From an uncultured Phycisphaeraceae bacterium (GTDB lineage: Bacteria; Planctomycetota; Phycisphaerae; Phycisphaerales; UBA1924): DNA of 58,555 bases. Shown here in pieces: positions 17,592 through 26,200 of this stretch. Each line of letters opens with the position of its first letter. The stretch's first letter is position 1. The position numbers and the translations under genes are program-made. Where the stretch lies: contig CALCCF010000081.1 of assembly GCA_937899905.1 (NCBI GenBank), positions 1 to 58,555 on the forward strand. The letters are read 5' to 3'. Below the pieces are notes generated by a model. That model was given only the letters and a program-made list of their open reading frames with translations, did no database searches and was not told where the DNA came from.

Positions 17592-17902
17592 GCGAAGGAT
17601 CCCACAACACCGTCCTCCACACACAACGGCACACAAAGCGTTCGAGACCTCGCGTCCCACTCTGCCTCGCGCACGCCCGCGTTCCACTGAAGATCGCGGA
17701 TCTGCGCGACGACGAGGACGGCGCGGTCACCCGCCGCGCTCGTTCGATTCAGGATCAGCCCGCCAACCGCATTCCCCGGCAGCATCGTCAGGCTGACCGA
17801 CGACTCGTCGGCACGCACCAACACGCCCTCGGCCGCACCGATCTCGTCGGCGCAGCGCGCATCAATCCTGACCGAACCGCGTTCGGTTAGTTCGACGCGC
17901 AT
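17588..17902 (-). CDS. Protein of unknown function (104 aa), hydrogenase operon
   Basis: A soluble 104-residue protein beginning MRVELTERGSVRIDARCADE, mostly predicted beta strands (VLVRADESSVSLTMLPG, RAVLVVAQIRDL), with two Cys near the C terminus (CVPLCVED). No domain recognised. ATG at 17902 overlaps the protease gene by 16 bases; longer in-frame upstream sequence reads as a shadow of the protease. Its place directly after the maturation protease suggests a maturation or stability function, which is only inferred. Confidence 0.72.
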   Translation of the reverse strand: MRVELTERGSVRIDARCADEIGAAEGVLVRADESSVSLTMLPGNAVGGLILNRTSAAGDRAVLVVAQIRDLQWNAGVREAEWDARSRTLCVPLCVEDGVVGSFA

Positions 17903-18405
17903 TGCGGTGCCCCCTGAGCCGACGGGGCTCCCGATCCGAATCGGCCGAGCAGGAGATCGACCAACTCGTCCATCGCCCGTTCGACGGGCTCGGAAAGCGT
18001 CATCCCCGGCGCCGTCGTCTCGGCTTCGATCAGGAAGACCGTGATGTCCTGGGGATACTCGTCCTTGAGCAGCCACTTGGCGAACGGGATGGCGTGATCC
18101 CATCGGAAACTATGCAGGTTGCCCGCCGCTTCGAGCGGGGCGCTAGCAGCCTCGTCTCCGGGCAACTCGAAGATGGCCCCGGGCTCCGAGCCCGACGTGC
18201 ACGCGTCAACGAACACGATCTTCGGGACGCCACGCATACGGAACGCCACATCCATGCCCGAGGTGCCGGCGTCGGCGACCCCCACACCCTCGGGCAGCCC
18301 CCGATCGAGCAGCCGGCGGATGAATACCGGCCCAACGCCGTCATCGGATCGCAGCAGATTGCCGCAACCGATGACCAGCACATCCTCGCGTTCGTCCCTG
18401 ATCAT
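17887..18405 (-). CDS. [NiFe]-hydrogenase maturation protease (HyaD/HupD/HybD family)
   Basis: Nickel-dependent endopeptidase that removes the C-terminal extension of the large subunit after metal insertion. The 172 residues show the family start VLVIGCGNLLRSDDGVGP (acidic nickel ligand in the DDG segment), then DAGTSGMDVAF and VFVDACTSG, and a His-containing segment HSFRWDHAIPF. ATG at 18405 begins 17 bases after the large-subunit stop; longer upstream reading lies inside the large-subunit gene. The large subunit here has a 19-residue tail after its last ligand His, consistent with a need for this enzyme. Confidence 0.9.
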   Translation of the reverse strand: MIRDEREDVLVIGCGNLLRSDDGVGPVFIRRLLDRGLPEGVGVADAGTSGMDVAFRMRGVPKIVFVDACTSGSEPGAIFELPGDEAASAPLEAAGNLHSFRWDHAIPFAKWLLKDEYPQDITVFLIEAETTAPGMTLSEPVERAMDELVDLLLGRFGSGAPSAQGAPQCASN

Positions 18406-18421
18406 GCCCAAGGCCTCAGAG

Positions 18422-20029
18422 TTAGCAACCGCCGCCCACGCGGAAACGTGCGAGCTCACGGTTGGACTTGGCGTCGTACGCGTGCACGGTGCACACCAAG
18501 CACGAGTCGTACGACCGCACGACATGGCCGAGCTCCACCGGATCATCCGGGTTCTCGATCGGCGCTCCGCACAAGGCTTGTTCCATCGGACCCATCGTGC
18601 CCGTGGCATCCCGCGGCCCGATGTTCCACGCCGTCGGCGTGACCACTTGGTAGTTCTCGATCTTGCCGTCCTTGATCTTGATCCAGTCCTGCAGCGCACC
18701 ACGGCTGGCCTCGGTCGCGCCCCAGCCACGACCTTCGGCGTGCTCGGTGGGCTTTACGTAGAACTTCTCGTGCAGGTCGATGTCGGACAGCCACTGGCGG
18801 ATCCGCGCGACGTACTTCGGACCCTCATGCATGCGCGAGAGCACGCGCGTCATGACACTCGGGCCGAGCTTCTGATGCACATCGAGGAAGAACGGATCGT
18901 TGTCCTGGTGATCACCGCCGCCGGGCTTCGCGCACATAAGCTGTCGGGCATACGTGCCCACTTCCATCGGCTGCATCTTGCCGTCAAGCATGTACCGCGG
19001 CGCCTTGGCCCAGGTGTACTTGCCCTCGCGAGCACCCTGCGCCGGATCGAGCGGATCGGTCACGCCATCGAAGGGGTGCAGAGCATCCGATCCACGGAAG
19101 AAGCTGTAGGTATGATCCTCACGCACGTTCGCCTGGTCATAGTCGTGGAAATTCTGACCGTCGAAGATGCCACCCTTGCTGATGACCGAGTCCTGACGGG
19201 AATCGATATCCGGATGGACGTAGTGGCCCTTGTCGATGTACGCGCCAGGCGTCATGAACATGCCGGGGCCAGTACCATACTTGTCGAGCCCCACGTCCTG
19301 GCAATAGCGGATGAAGAACGCCAGGTCGGAATTGTGCTGGCTCTCGTTTTCGTCCATCCAGGCGAGCATGTCGTCCCAGGACTTGATCTCCATGTACCGA
19401 TCGATGGAGCAGCCGAGCCAGTACTTTTCGAGCCACTCGTCCTTCCAGTACTCGAGGATGGCCCGCGAACGCGTTACGTCGGCAAGCGTCGGAGCGCACA
19501 TCACGCCACCGGGCACCATGAAGCTCGAGTGCGGCCACTGGCCGCCAAAGATCGCATAGATCTCCACCGGCTTGTTGGACAACGTGACGCCCGGCTCGTA
19601 GTACGTGCCGACAAACGGGGCCCAACGGCGTACCGCCTCGTCGTACAACTTGCTCTTGGCATACTTCTGGTTGACGAGATCGATGCCGAAGAGGGCATAG
19701 AACCAGCGCGGGATCGACTGGATGGTCTCGGCCGCCTGCGCGATCGAACGGATCAGGTGCGCGTTCGGCGGCACCTCGGTCTTCCACGCGACGTCGAGCG
19801 CATAGCTCGCCTTGGTCAGGTGGCTGCCGCCGCAGATGCCGCAGATGCGCGGCGTGACGATCAAACCAGCCTGCGGATCCTTGCCCTTCAGGATGATTTC
19901 GAAGCCGCGGAACATGGTTCCTTCGGTCCAGGCTTCGGTGACCACGCCATCGTCGATCTTGCATTTGACGTCGAGTTCGCCCTCGACGCGGCCCATTGAT
20001 TCGGCCTTGAGTTCCATGGTGACGCCCAT
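18422..20029 (-). CDS. hhyL: [NiFe]-hydrogenase large subunit, group 1h-like
   Basis: Catalytic subunit holding the NiFe(CN)2CO centre. The 535 residues carry the L1 motif RICGICGGSH (Cys63, Cys66) and the L2 motif DSCLVCTVH (Cys510, Cys513, His516), which together supply the four Cys ligands. In L2, Ser replaces the Pro of the common DPCxxC form. A 19-residue extension ending GGGC follows His516 and is probably clipped off. There is no export signal. The start at 20029 has AAAGGAA upstream. The sequence resembles the actinobacterial-type (former group 5) enzymes that oxidise atmospheric H2; group assignment is from recalled family features. Confidence 0.95.
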   Translation of the reverse strand: MGVTMELKAESMGRVEGELDVKCKIDDGVVTEAWTEGTMFRGFEIILKGKDPQAGLIVTPRICGICGGSHLTKASYALDVAWKTEVPPNAHLIRSIAQAAETIQSIPRWFYALFGIDLVNQKYAKSKLYDEAVRRWAPFVGTYYEPGVTLSNKPVEIYAIFGGQWPHSSFMVPGGVMCAPTLADVTRSRAILEYWKDEWLEKYWLGCSIDRYMEIKSWDDMLAWMDENESQHNSDLAFFIRYCQDVGLDKYGTGPGMFMTPGAYIDKGHYVHPDIDSRQDSVISKGGIFDGQNFHDYDQANVREDHTYSFFRGSDALHPFDGVTDPLDPAQGAREGKYTWAKAPRYMLDGKMQPMEVGTYARQLMCAKPGGGDHQDNDPFFLDVHQKLGPSVMTRVLSRMHEGPKYVARIRQWLSDIDLHEKFYVKPTEHAEGRGWGATEASRGALQDWIKIKDGKIENYQVVTPTAWNIGPRDATGTMGPMEQALCGAPIENPDDPVELGHVVRSYDSCLVCTVHAYDAKSNRELARFRVGGGC

Positions 20030-20086
20030 CGCGTGTTCCTTTCTTTGCGTACCTGTTGAGAGAGAAGGGGTGTGCGGGGGCGTCCC

Positions 20087-21058
20087 TTACACCACGAACA
20101 TGTCTTCTTTGGCCCACTCCGGCGCGGCGGCGCGTGCCGCCGCGGCGTGGAGCGTGTAACTCAGCGGATCGGTGCCCTCGGGCACGTCACGCGGTACGAC
20201 GCCCAGGACCTTCTGCGTCTTGAACACGGTGCCGGGAGCGAGGTCGTAGAACGGCCAGTTTGGTTCGGTGCAGCCGTGGCACGGTTGGCCCGAACGGGTC
20301 TTGCTTGACTGGCGATTCCACAGAATGCGGTTGCAGCTCGAATGCGTGAACGAGCCGCGGCAACCCTTCTCGTAGAACAGGCAGCCCGTGCGCGTGCCCT
20401 GGCCGAACTCCTCGACCGACTGCTTCCACTCGAAGTACTGGTTACGGGTGCAACCGGTCTGCGTGAAGCTCTTGAAGAACGTCTGCGGTCGCTGGTAATC
20501 GTCCAAGGCGATGTCGCCAACCCGACCCGTGGCAAGCGCGACGAGGATCTGGCTGATCCAGTCCGGGTGAGCCGGGCAACCGGGGATGTTGATCACCGGG
20601 AGGCCACTTCGAGCCACGAACGACTCGCCAAGGAACCCGCCTCGTTTGCCCTTGCGGAACTGCAGGCCTTCAGAATCGGACGGATTCGGAGCGGTCGATG
20701 GCACGCCGCCAAAGCTCGCGCACTCGCCTACGCCGACCGTGACAAACGACTTGGGTGCAAGGTCGGCGACCCAGTCCTTGAATGGCCGCCCCAGGAACAT
20801 GTCATACCGACCCGTACCGTTGGGACCGTTGATGATGGTGCCCTCGACGACCAGCACATCGAGCTCTCGCTCACCGCTGATGATCGAGTTCAGCAGCGCC
20901 TTGGCCTGTTCGCCCATGTCGGTGACGAGCGCGTGGTGGTACAGCACCTCGATACCGAAGTCGGTGACCAGATCGATCACCGTGGGTTCCTCGGCATTCA
21001 GGAAGGATTGGGTGTTGCCATTGCACGCCCCGCCGTGGAGCCAAACCACTGTTGCCAT
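20087..21058 (-). CDS. hhyS: [NiFe]-hydrogenase small subunit, group 1h-like
   Basis: Electron-transfer subunit with three Fe-S clusters. The 323-residue protein begins with WLHGGACNGNTQSFLNAEEP. Most small subunits have CxxC here; this one has only Cys12, and in the structurally known Cupriavidus necator enzyme of this group an Asp replaces the missing Cys at the proximal cluster. Other ligand Cys are in GECASFGG, IPGCPAHPDW, TGCLFYEKGCRG, SSCNRIL and PCHGCTEP. No Tat signal is present, as is usual for this group. ATG at 21058 has AAAGGA upstream; the longer in-frame reading to 21298 precedes the conserved start. First gene of the operon. Confidence 0.95.
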   Translation of the reverse strand: MATVVWLHGGACNGNTQSFLNAEEPTVIDLVTDFGIEVLYHHALVTDMGEQAKALLNSIISGERELDVLVVEGTIINGPNGTGRYDMFLGRPFKDWVADLAPKSFVTVGVGECASFGGVPSTAPNPSDSEGLQFRKGKRGGFLGESFVARSGLPVINIPGCPAHPDWISQILVALATGRVGDIALDDYQRPQTFFKSFTQTGCTRNQYFEWKQSVEEFGQGTRTGCLFYEKGCRGSFTHSSCNRILWNRQSSKTRSGQPCHGCTEPNWPFYDLAPGTVFKTQKVLGVVPRDVPEGTDPLSYTLHAAAARAAAPEWAKEDMFVV

Positions 21059-21249
21059 TTGAGCGGTCCTTTCCAGCCGAGCCTCTGCCCGACTTGTCGG
21101 CCTCGAACCTCGATTGACAAATCGACGTCCGATTTCGTCTTTTGCCGAGTATACTGGGACCCAGGGCGCATTTACCCATATCTCTATGCTTAAATGTAAT
21201 TGACACCGAGTCTCAGTTGAGTCCTCAATTGCACTAGGGAGCAACCCGA
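21059..21249. promoter_or_regulatory. Divergent promoter region between hydrogenase operon and DUF1641-hypAB
   Basis: This 191-bp gap separates two divergent units and is AT-richer than its surroundings, especially 21111-21230. TTGACA occurs on the + strand at 21114-21119 and 21200-21205, and TATACT at 21150-21155, but no pair has standard 16-18 bp spacing, so no exact promoter is assigned. GGGAG at about 21237-21241 is the likely ribosome site of the + gene. Shared control of structural and maturation genes is expected. Confidence 0.55.
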
Positions 21250-22056
21250 ATGATCTCGAATGGCGAGCACCAGAACGCGGTCGATCGCTTGAACACATTG
21301 CTTGACGATCCCGAGACGATGGGCGGCCTAGAGCAGTTCCTTACGAGACTTCCCGAACTCAATGCGACGGTTGAGTTGCTCTCCGGCTTCCTCGCGAACT
21401 CGTCTCGGCTAGCGGAGAACGCCAACGGCATCATCTCGACGGCGCGAAAGGCCGCCGGCGATATTGATGCTGTCGAACAGGGCGAACGTCTGCGCGGCGC
21501 GGTCGAGCGCGGTACACGCATCGCTGAGACGCTGGGTGAACCGCTGAGCGATCCGGAAACGCTCGAGAGCATGAAGTCGCTCGTGGACATGCTGCCCAAG
21601 CTTGTTGCCTTCGCCCAGATCCTCGAGCAATTCCTTGAGAGCTCCAGCCGGTTTGCTGAAAACGTGAACACCATCGTCGCGACGGCGCGCAAGGCCGCCG
21701 CCGACAAGTGGCCGGACCTGCTCGACCGCCAAGGGCTGCTCGACCTGCCGCAGCAGGTGCACGAATTGATCAACTCTCCCTCGCTCCGGCGACTGCTCGA
21801 CAGTCGCGTGCTCTCGGACGGCGCTCTGCACGTCATGGATCAGGTCGCCGCGGCGACCGTGGAGGCTCACGCCACATCCGTCGAGAACGATGCGCGACTG
21901 TCACGTATCGGCGCTTTCAAGTCACTGGGCGACCCCGACGTGCAGCGTGGCCTCGCGTTCACCGTGGCGCTCGCTCGCTCTCTTGGCGTCCATATGCGCG
22001 AGCAGACGGAAGCAACACCGGGCGCAACGCGCGATCTGGAGCCCGACCGTGCATGA
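21250..22056 (+). CDS. DUF1641-containing protein in hydrogenase locus
   Basis: A 268-residue soluble, helical, acidic protein. It contains two related helical repeats (LLDDPETMGGLEQFLTRLP and PLSDPETLESMKSLVDMLP; then SRLAENANGIISTARKAAG and SRFAENVNTIVATARKAAA), suggesting internal duplication with a spacing of about 88 residues. The C-terminal GAFKSLGDPDVQRGLAFTVA resembles DUF1641, a domain found beside hydrogenase and formate dehydrogenase genes. No metal motif is visible. It overlaps hypA by 8 bases, tying it to maturation or assembly of the enzyme. Confidence 0.8.
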   Translation: MISNGEHQNAVDRLNTLLDDPETMGGLEQFLTRLPELNATVELLSGFLANSSRLAENANGIISTARKAAGDIDAVEQGERLRGAVERGTRIAETLGEPLSDPETLESMKSLVDMLPKLVAFAQILEQFLESSSRFAENVNTIVATARKAAADKWPDLLDRQGLLDLPQQVHELINSPSLRRLLDSRVLSDGALHVMDQVAAATVEAHATSVENDARLSRIGAFKSLGDPDVQRGLAFTVALARSLGVHMREQTEATPGATRDLEPDRA

Positions 22057-22462
22057 GTTGTCGATCGCTACTGCATTGGTCTCGGGGGTGACGGACGCGC
22101 TGAGCCAGGCCGGTGAGCATCGCCCCGTGATCGCCGTGACAGCCTTGATCGGCGATCTCTCGGGCGTTGTACCAGATGCTCTCCTCTTTGCGTGGCCCAT
22201 CGCAGCCGAGGGCTCGCGTTGCGAGGGCGCACAGCTCCGCATCAACAGCAGCCCCGGCCGCGTGTGGTGCGAGGGCTGCCAGGTCGAGACCCGGCTCACC
22301 CAGCCACCGCGATTCCGCTGCGGCACGTGCAACACGCCCACGCCGCACGTGCGCGGTGGGCGAGAGATGGAACTCGTTTCGGTTGAGCTCGCAGACGAAG
22401 AAACTGAACCCACCGACAGCCCCCACAACGAGGAAGCCCGCCATGCAACCACGCATCCTTGA
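22049..22462 (+). CDS. hypA: Hydrogenase nickel insertion protein HypA
   Basis: Nickel metallochaperone that works with HypB. The 137 residues start MHELSIATALV (His2 is the nickel ligand), and the zinc site is C74xxC77 (CEGC) and C91xxC94 (CGTC). The C-terminal tail after about residue 105 is longer and more acidic than usual. The GTG start at 22049 is required to give the invariant MHE start and overlaps the DUF1641 gene by 8 bases; it overlaps hypB by 20 bases. Confidence 0.94.
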   Translation: MHELSIATALVSGVTDALSQAGEHRPVIAVTALIGDLSGVVPDALLFAWPIAAEGSRCEGAQLRINSSPGRVWCEGCQVETRLTQPPRFRCGTCNTPTPHVRGGREMELVSVELADEETEPTDSPHNEEARHATTHP

Positions 22463-23138
22463 GGTTCGCACGAAAATCTTGAAGAAGAACGACGAGATCG
22501 CCCGAGCCCTGCGCGGCCGCTTCTCCGATCTCGGTGTCTACGTCATTAATGTGGTATCGAGCCCGGGTGCTGGTAAGACAGAGCTCCTGACGCAGGTCAT
22601 GCGCACGCTTCGCGAGCGTGGGCTCTCGGTTGCCGCGGTCGTTGGAGACCTCGCAACCGAGAATGATGCCGACCGCATGGGCGAAAGCGGCTGTCCGACC
22701 AAGCAGATTCTCACCGGGACCATGTGCCATCTTGAGGCCGACATGGTCGAATCCGCGGTCGAGGACTTCGATTTGGCCAACACAGACGTGCTCTTCGTTG
22801 AGAACGTGGGCAATCTCGTGTGCCCACAAGGCTTCGACCTGGGAGAAGACCTTCGCGTGCTGTTCTTCCCGAGCACCGAGGGCGAAGACAAGCCCCTCAA
22901 GTATCCCACCCTCATCAATACGTGTGACCTGGTCGTACTGAGCAAGATGGATCTCGCGGATGCCGTGGCGTTCGATACCGCCCTTGCCCGCCGCAACTGC
23001 GATGAGGCACGTCCTGGTGTCCCGATCATCGAAACGTCGGCTAAGTCGCGTAGCGGGGTCGATAAACTCGCGGATGCGATCAGCCATCGTGTGACTACGA
23101 AGCAGTCTGTTGCGAGCGGGCGCGCGGTCGGCGCTTGA
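22443..23138 (+). CDS. hypB: Hydrogenase nickel incorporation GTPase HypB
   Basis: GTPase that delivers nickel to the large subunit together with HypA. The 231 residues carry the P loop SSPGAGKT (39-46), the switch region VGDLATENDADR, the metal-binding Cys in ENVGNLVCPQ and the guanine motif SKMD. There is no N-terminal His-rich or CxxCGC nickel store, so it is the short form. ATG at 22443 lies within the end of hypA; earlier in-frame sequence belongs to hypA in another frame. The 80-bp gap after it (23139-23218) separates it from the convergent kinase gene and holds only a weak 5-bp hairpin. Confidence 0.95.
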   Translation: MQPRILEVRTKILKKNDEIARALRGRFSDLGVYVINVVSSPGAGKTELLTQVMRTLRERGLSVAAVVGDLATENDADRMGESGCPTKQILTGTMCHLEADMVESAVEDFDLANTDVLFVENVGNLVCPQGFDLGEDLRVLFFPSTEGEDKPLKYPTLINTCDLVVLSKMDLADAVAFDTALARRNCDEARPGVPIIETSAKSRSGVDKLADAISHRVTTKQSVASGRAVGA

Positions 23139-23218
23139 GTGCTTGCATCGCAAGGCGCTCTTAATCGTCGGTCTTCATACGCAGTTGTTCGCCTATTGGA
23201 AGCCAATGGGCCGGCGTA

Positions 23219-26200
23219 TCACTGTCCGAATCTCTCCAGAAGCATGCCTGTAAGTATTAGGTGTCCGACATCGGCATCCTCGCCTTCCAGTCCGAGCGCT
23301 GCGAGGGCTGCCCAGGCATCTGCGGCATCCTCCCGGACAGACTCGTCCACGATCCGTGCGACCTTGGGGCGCAGACGGTCATGGATTAACTTTCTTGCTG
23401 CGACAAAGTCGGCTTGCTGTGCGGATGTGCGCGTGTTCCAGGTTCGGAATGACCCGTCGCCGGAGATCGTGTATAGGGATCGATTGTCGGGTGCGAACGC
23501 TACTTCCTGGATGTAGCTCGTGTGCCCTGATAGAACAGCAAGCAGAACGAGGCTCTCGCCATTCCACAGGCGGACGACAGCGTCCTCTCCGACGGTCGCG
23601 AAGACTGAATCGTCGGGGCTCCACTCGATCCGTAGCGTGTCGGTTGTGTAGTCGGGAAGCGCACCAATCAAGCGGCCGGTCTCGATCTCGTACACTCGTA
23701 CCGGGGCTTGTCGCTGAGGAATTGCGATGAGGGTCTCCTCATTCGATATCCGTGCATGAGGAAGAAGGAAGGATTCCGGCGCTTCGAATCGCTGAACGGT
23801 CTCGCCCGTGTCTCTTCGGATCACCTCGAGCCACGATGAGGATGCGAGGCCGGCATAGCGGATATCGAGCGATCGTTCCGGTTCGGACCTGCCAACCAGA
23901 TACTCAGCCGACACATCAGTGACCAGTTCGGGTCCGGCACGCTGTCGGCCATCGAGGGCACCATACTCAAATGGAGCAAGAACCACCCGCGAACCGTCTT
24001 CATTAAAACGCAAGGACCACTCGAACCAATGCGGCGTGTCTGCCAGGCTTTTTGTCCACAGCCTCCGGCCAGAGCGCAGGGACCACACAACCAGAGTCCG
24101 TGTCGCCTGCGCACTTCCTCTGACACTCGTCACCGTTGCGAAATGCGATCCACTCGGGTCGATCGCGAGTGGATGCCCGCTGACCCCGGGCTCGAGCAGG
24201 CGCGCCACCTCAACCCCACAGAGCGGATCGATGAGCAGGACTCCGCCAGCTTCGAGGAGGAAGTGCGGATCCCAGTTGGCACACACGGCGAGCATTCCGT
24301 CCGGCGCGAGCCGCATCGAGCGTCCCGATGTGAGCGCGATCGGGGCGGCGTGGGGTTCACGCCACTCATCGAGATCGTAGAGTCGAACTCCTGCGCCCAC
24401 CGTGTCGACGAGGAGTCGTCCGCCGTCTCTATCGAGGTCGACAAACGATGCCGACGCCCCGACGTCGATCGGTTGCGTGAGCTGCTCGCCCGTGGCGACA
24501 TCGATCAGATGGACGCTTCGCACCGCCTTGATGATCGCGACACCATCGCGGACCTGATAGCCGGTTATTCGGCTCTGGGCTGGGAACGTCCAGCCGTATG
24601 CGGGCGTGCCAGAATCATCGAGCCACCAGCACTCGACGAGCTGGCCCTCGTGCCACAGGACCACGCCTTGATCCGAAGTCCACGGTCGCTCCAGTCTCGT
24701 GGTGCGGCCATCGATCATGACCGAGGTATTGAGGTCGCTTACAGAAGCTGCCAACACCCCGCCGCCATTCTGGTTGAAGCACCAGAACCAGTCGCCCCCA
24801 GCAGGCTCGACGACACCAGCGAGGGTCGCGAGGCCCGGGAAGATTCGTTCTGCCCGAACGCGACCCTCGGTTAAGTCGATCACAAGGAGCGAGAGGTCAT
24901 CTCCACGGATCCTGTGTCCCACGAAGAAACGATCCCCGACAACACCGGGATTAATGGTGCGAAACCACTGGGTCACATCGATCTGTGGACCGATCCGTTC
25001 GAGCGTGCGGGCGTCCACAAGTTCCGCCCCGTTGTTGAGGAGCATCAGTGTGTTCGGATCCGTGGTCCATTTCACACGACGACCATTCGGAGAGAGGTCG
25101 CGCAGCGTCCGCAGGAGCTCGAAAGTCTCTCCGTCGCGGATCTCGAGGCGATCCGTGAAGATCGCCGACACGAGCGAATGGTCGGCGTTCCACCGAAACC
25201 TGCCACCCACTGGCGCGAGCGTTTGGTAGCCCATTGTCGACGAGGCGCGAGCGACCCTCCACCAGTGAGAACGATCTTCTTCCTGGATCCGGTCCAGCAG
25301 ATCGGCGGACTCGGCGTACTTGCCATCTCGCTTGGCCTGGCCTGCCGACAGCATGAGGGCCTCGTAGGCGGCTTCGCGGGCCACCATCTCGCTCTCGACC
25401 GCCGATTCGGTCGCTTCTCGGGCGATCGATCGCTCGCCGAGCGCCCAAAATAAGCCGGACGTCGTTCCGACGACGCCGAGTACGAGGGCGATGAGCACCA
25501 GGGCCGCGGCTGATACGACGACACGATTGCGCCGCACGAGCTTTCTGGTCCGGTACAACTTTGACGGCGGTGACGCCTCCACCGCATCGTCGGCGAGGTA
25601 TCGATCGACATCGCGGGCGAAGTCCTCTGCGCTGTTGTATCGACGACCTCGGTCCTTCTCGAGCGCCTTCATGACGATCCAGTCGAGTTCGCCGCGGACG
25701 AGTGTGCCGAGCCGATGTGGCTGTGCCCGGCGCTGGCGTGCGATCTCGTCGAGCGAGTCACCCATCGTGCTTAGGCGCGTTGATGGCTTCGGGGGATCGG
25801 CTTCGCGGATGATCCGCAGCATCTCGCCGTAGCCGGCTTCGCGAAGCTCGCGTGCGGGGAACGGAGGCGCGCCCGTCAGGAGTTCGTATAGCAGTACACC
25901 GAGCGAGTACACATCGGTCCGTGTGTCTACATCGGCTAGCGAAGCGGTGTCGGCCTGCTCGGGGCTCATGTACTCCGGGGTGCCAATGAGCTGACGAAAC
26001 TCGGTAAAGAGCGTGCGATCGGTGAGTTGGGTGCTGGTAGCCTTCGCAACGCCGAAGTCGATAACCTTAGGGACGGGCTTTCCGTCCAGCATGCCGACGA
26101 GGATGTTGGAGGGTTTGAGATCTCGGTGGATCACCCCTTTCATGTGTGCGTGCTGGACGGCCGAGCACACCGTACGAAACAGACGCAGCCGCTGCTCGGT

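Noticed and set aside
18119-19999. Long plus-strand open frame opposite the hydrogenase large subunit
   Set aside because: It is antisense to a well-supported gene, has no recognisable domain, and reflects codon bias in a GC-rich sequence.
21114-21155. TTGACA with TATACT as a sigma-70 promoter
   Set aside because: Spacing is 30 bp instead of 16-18, so the two hexamers cannot act as one promoter; kept only as an AT-rich regulatory region.
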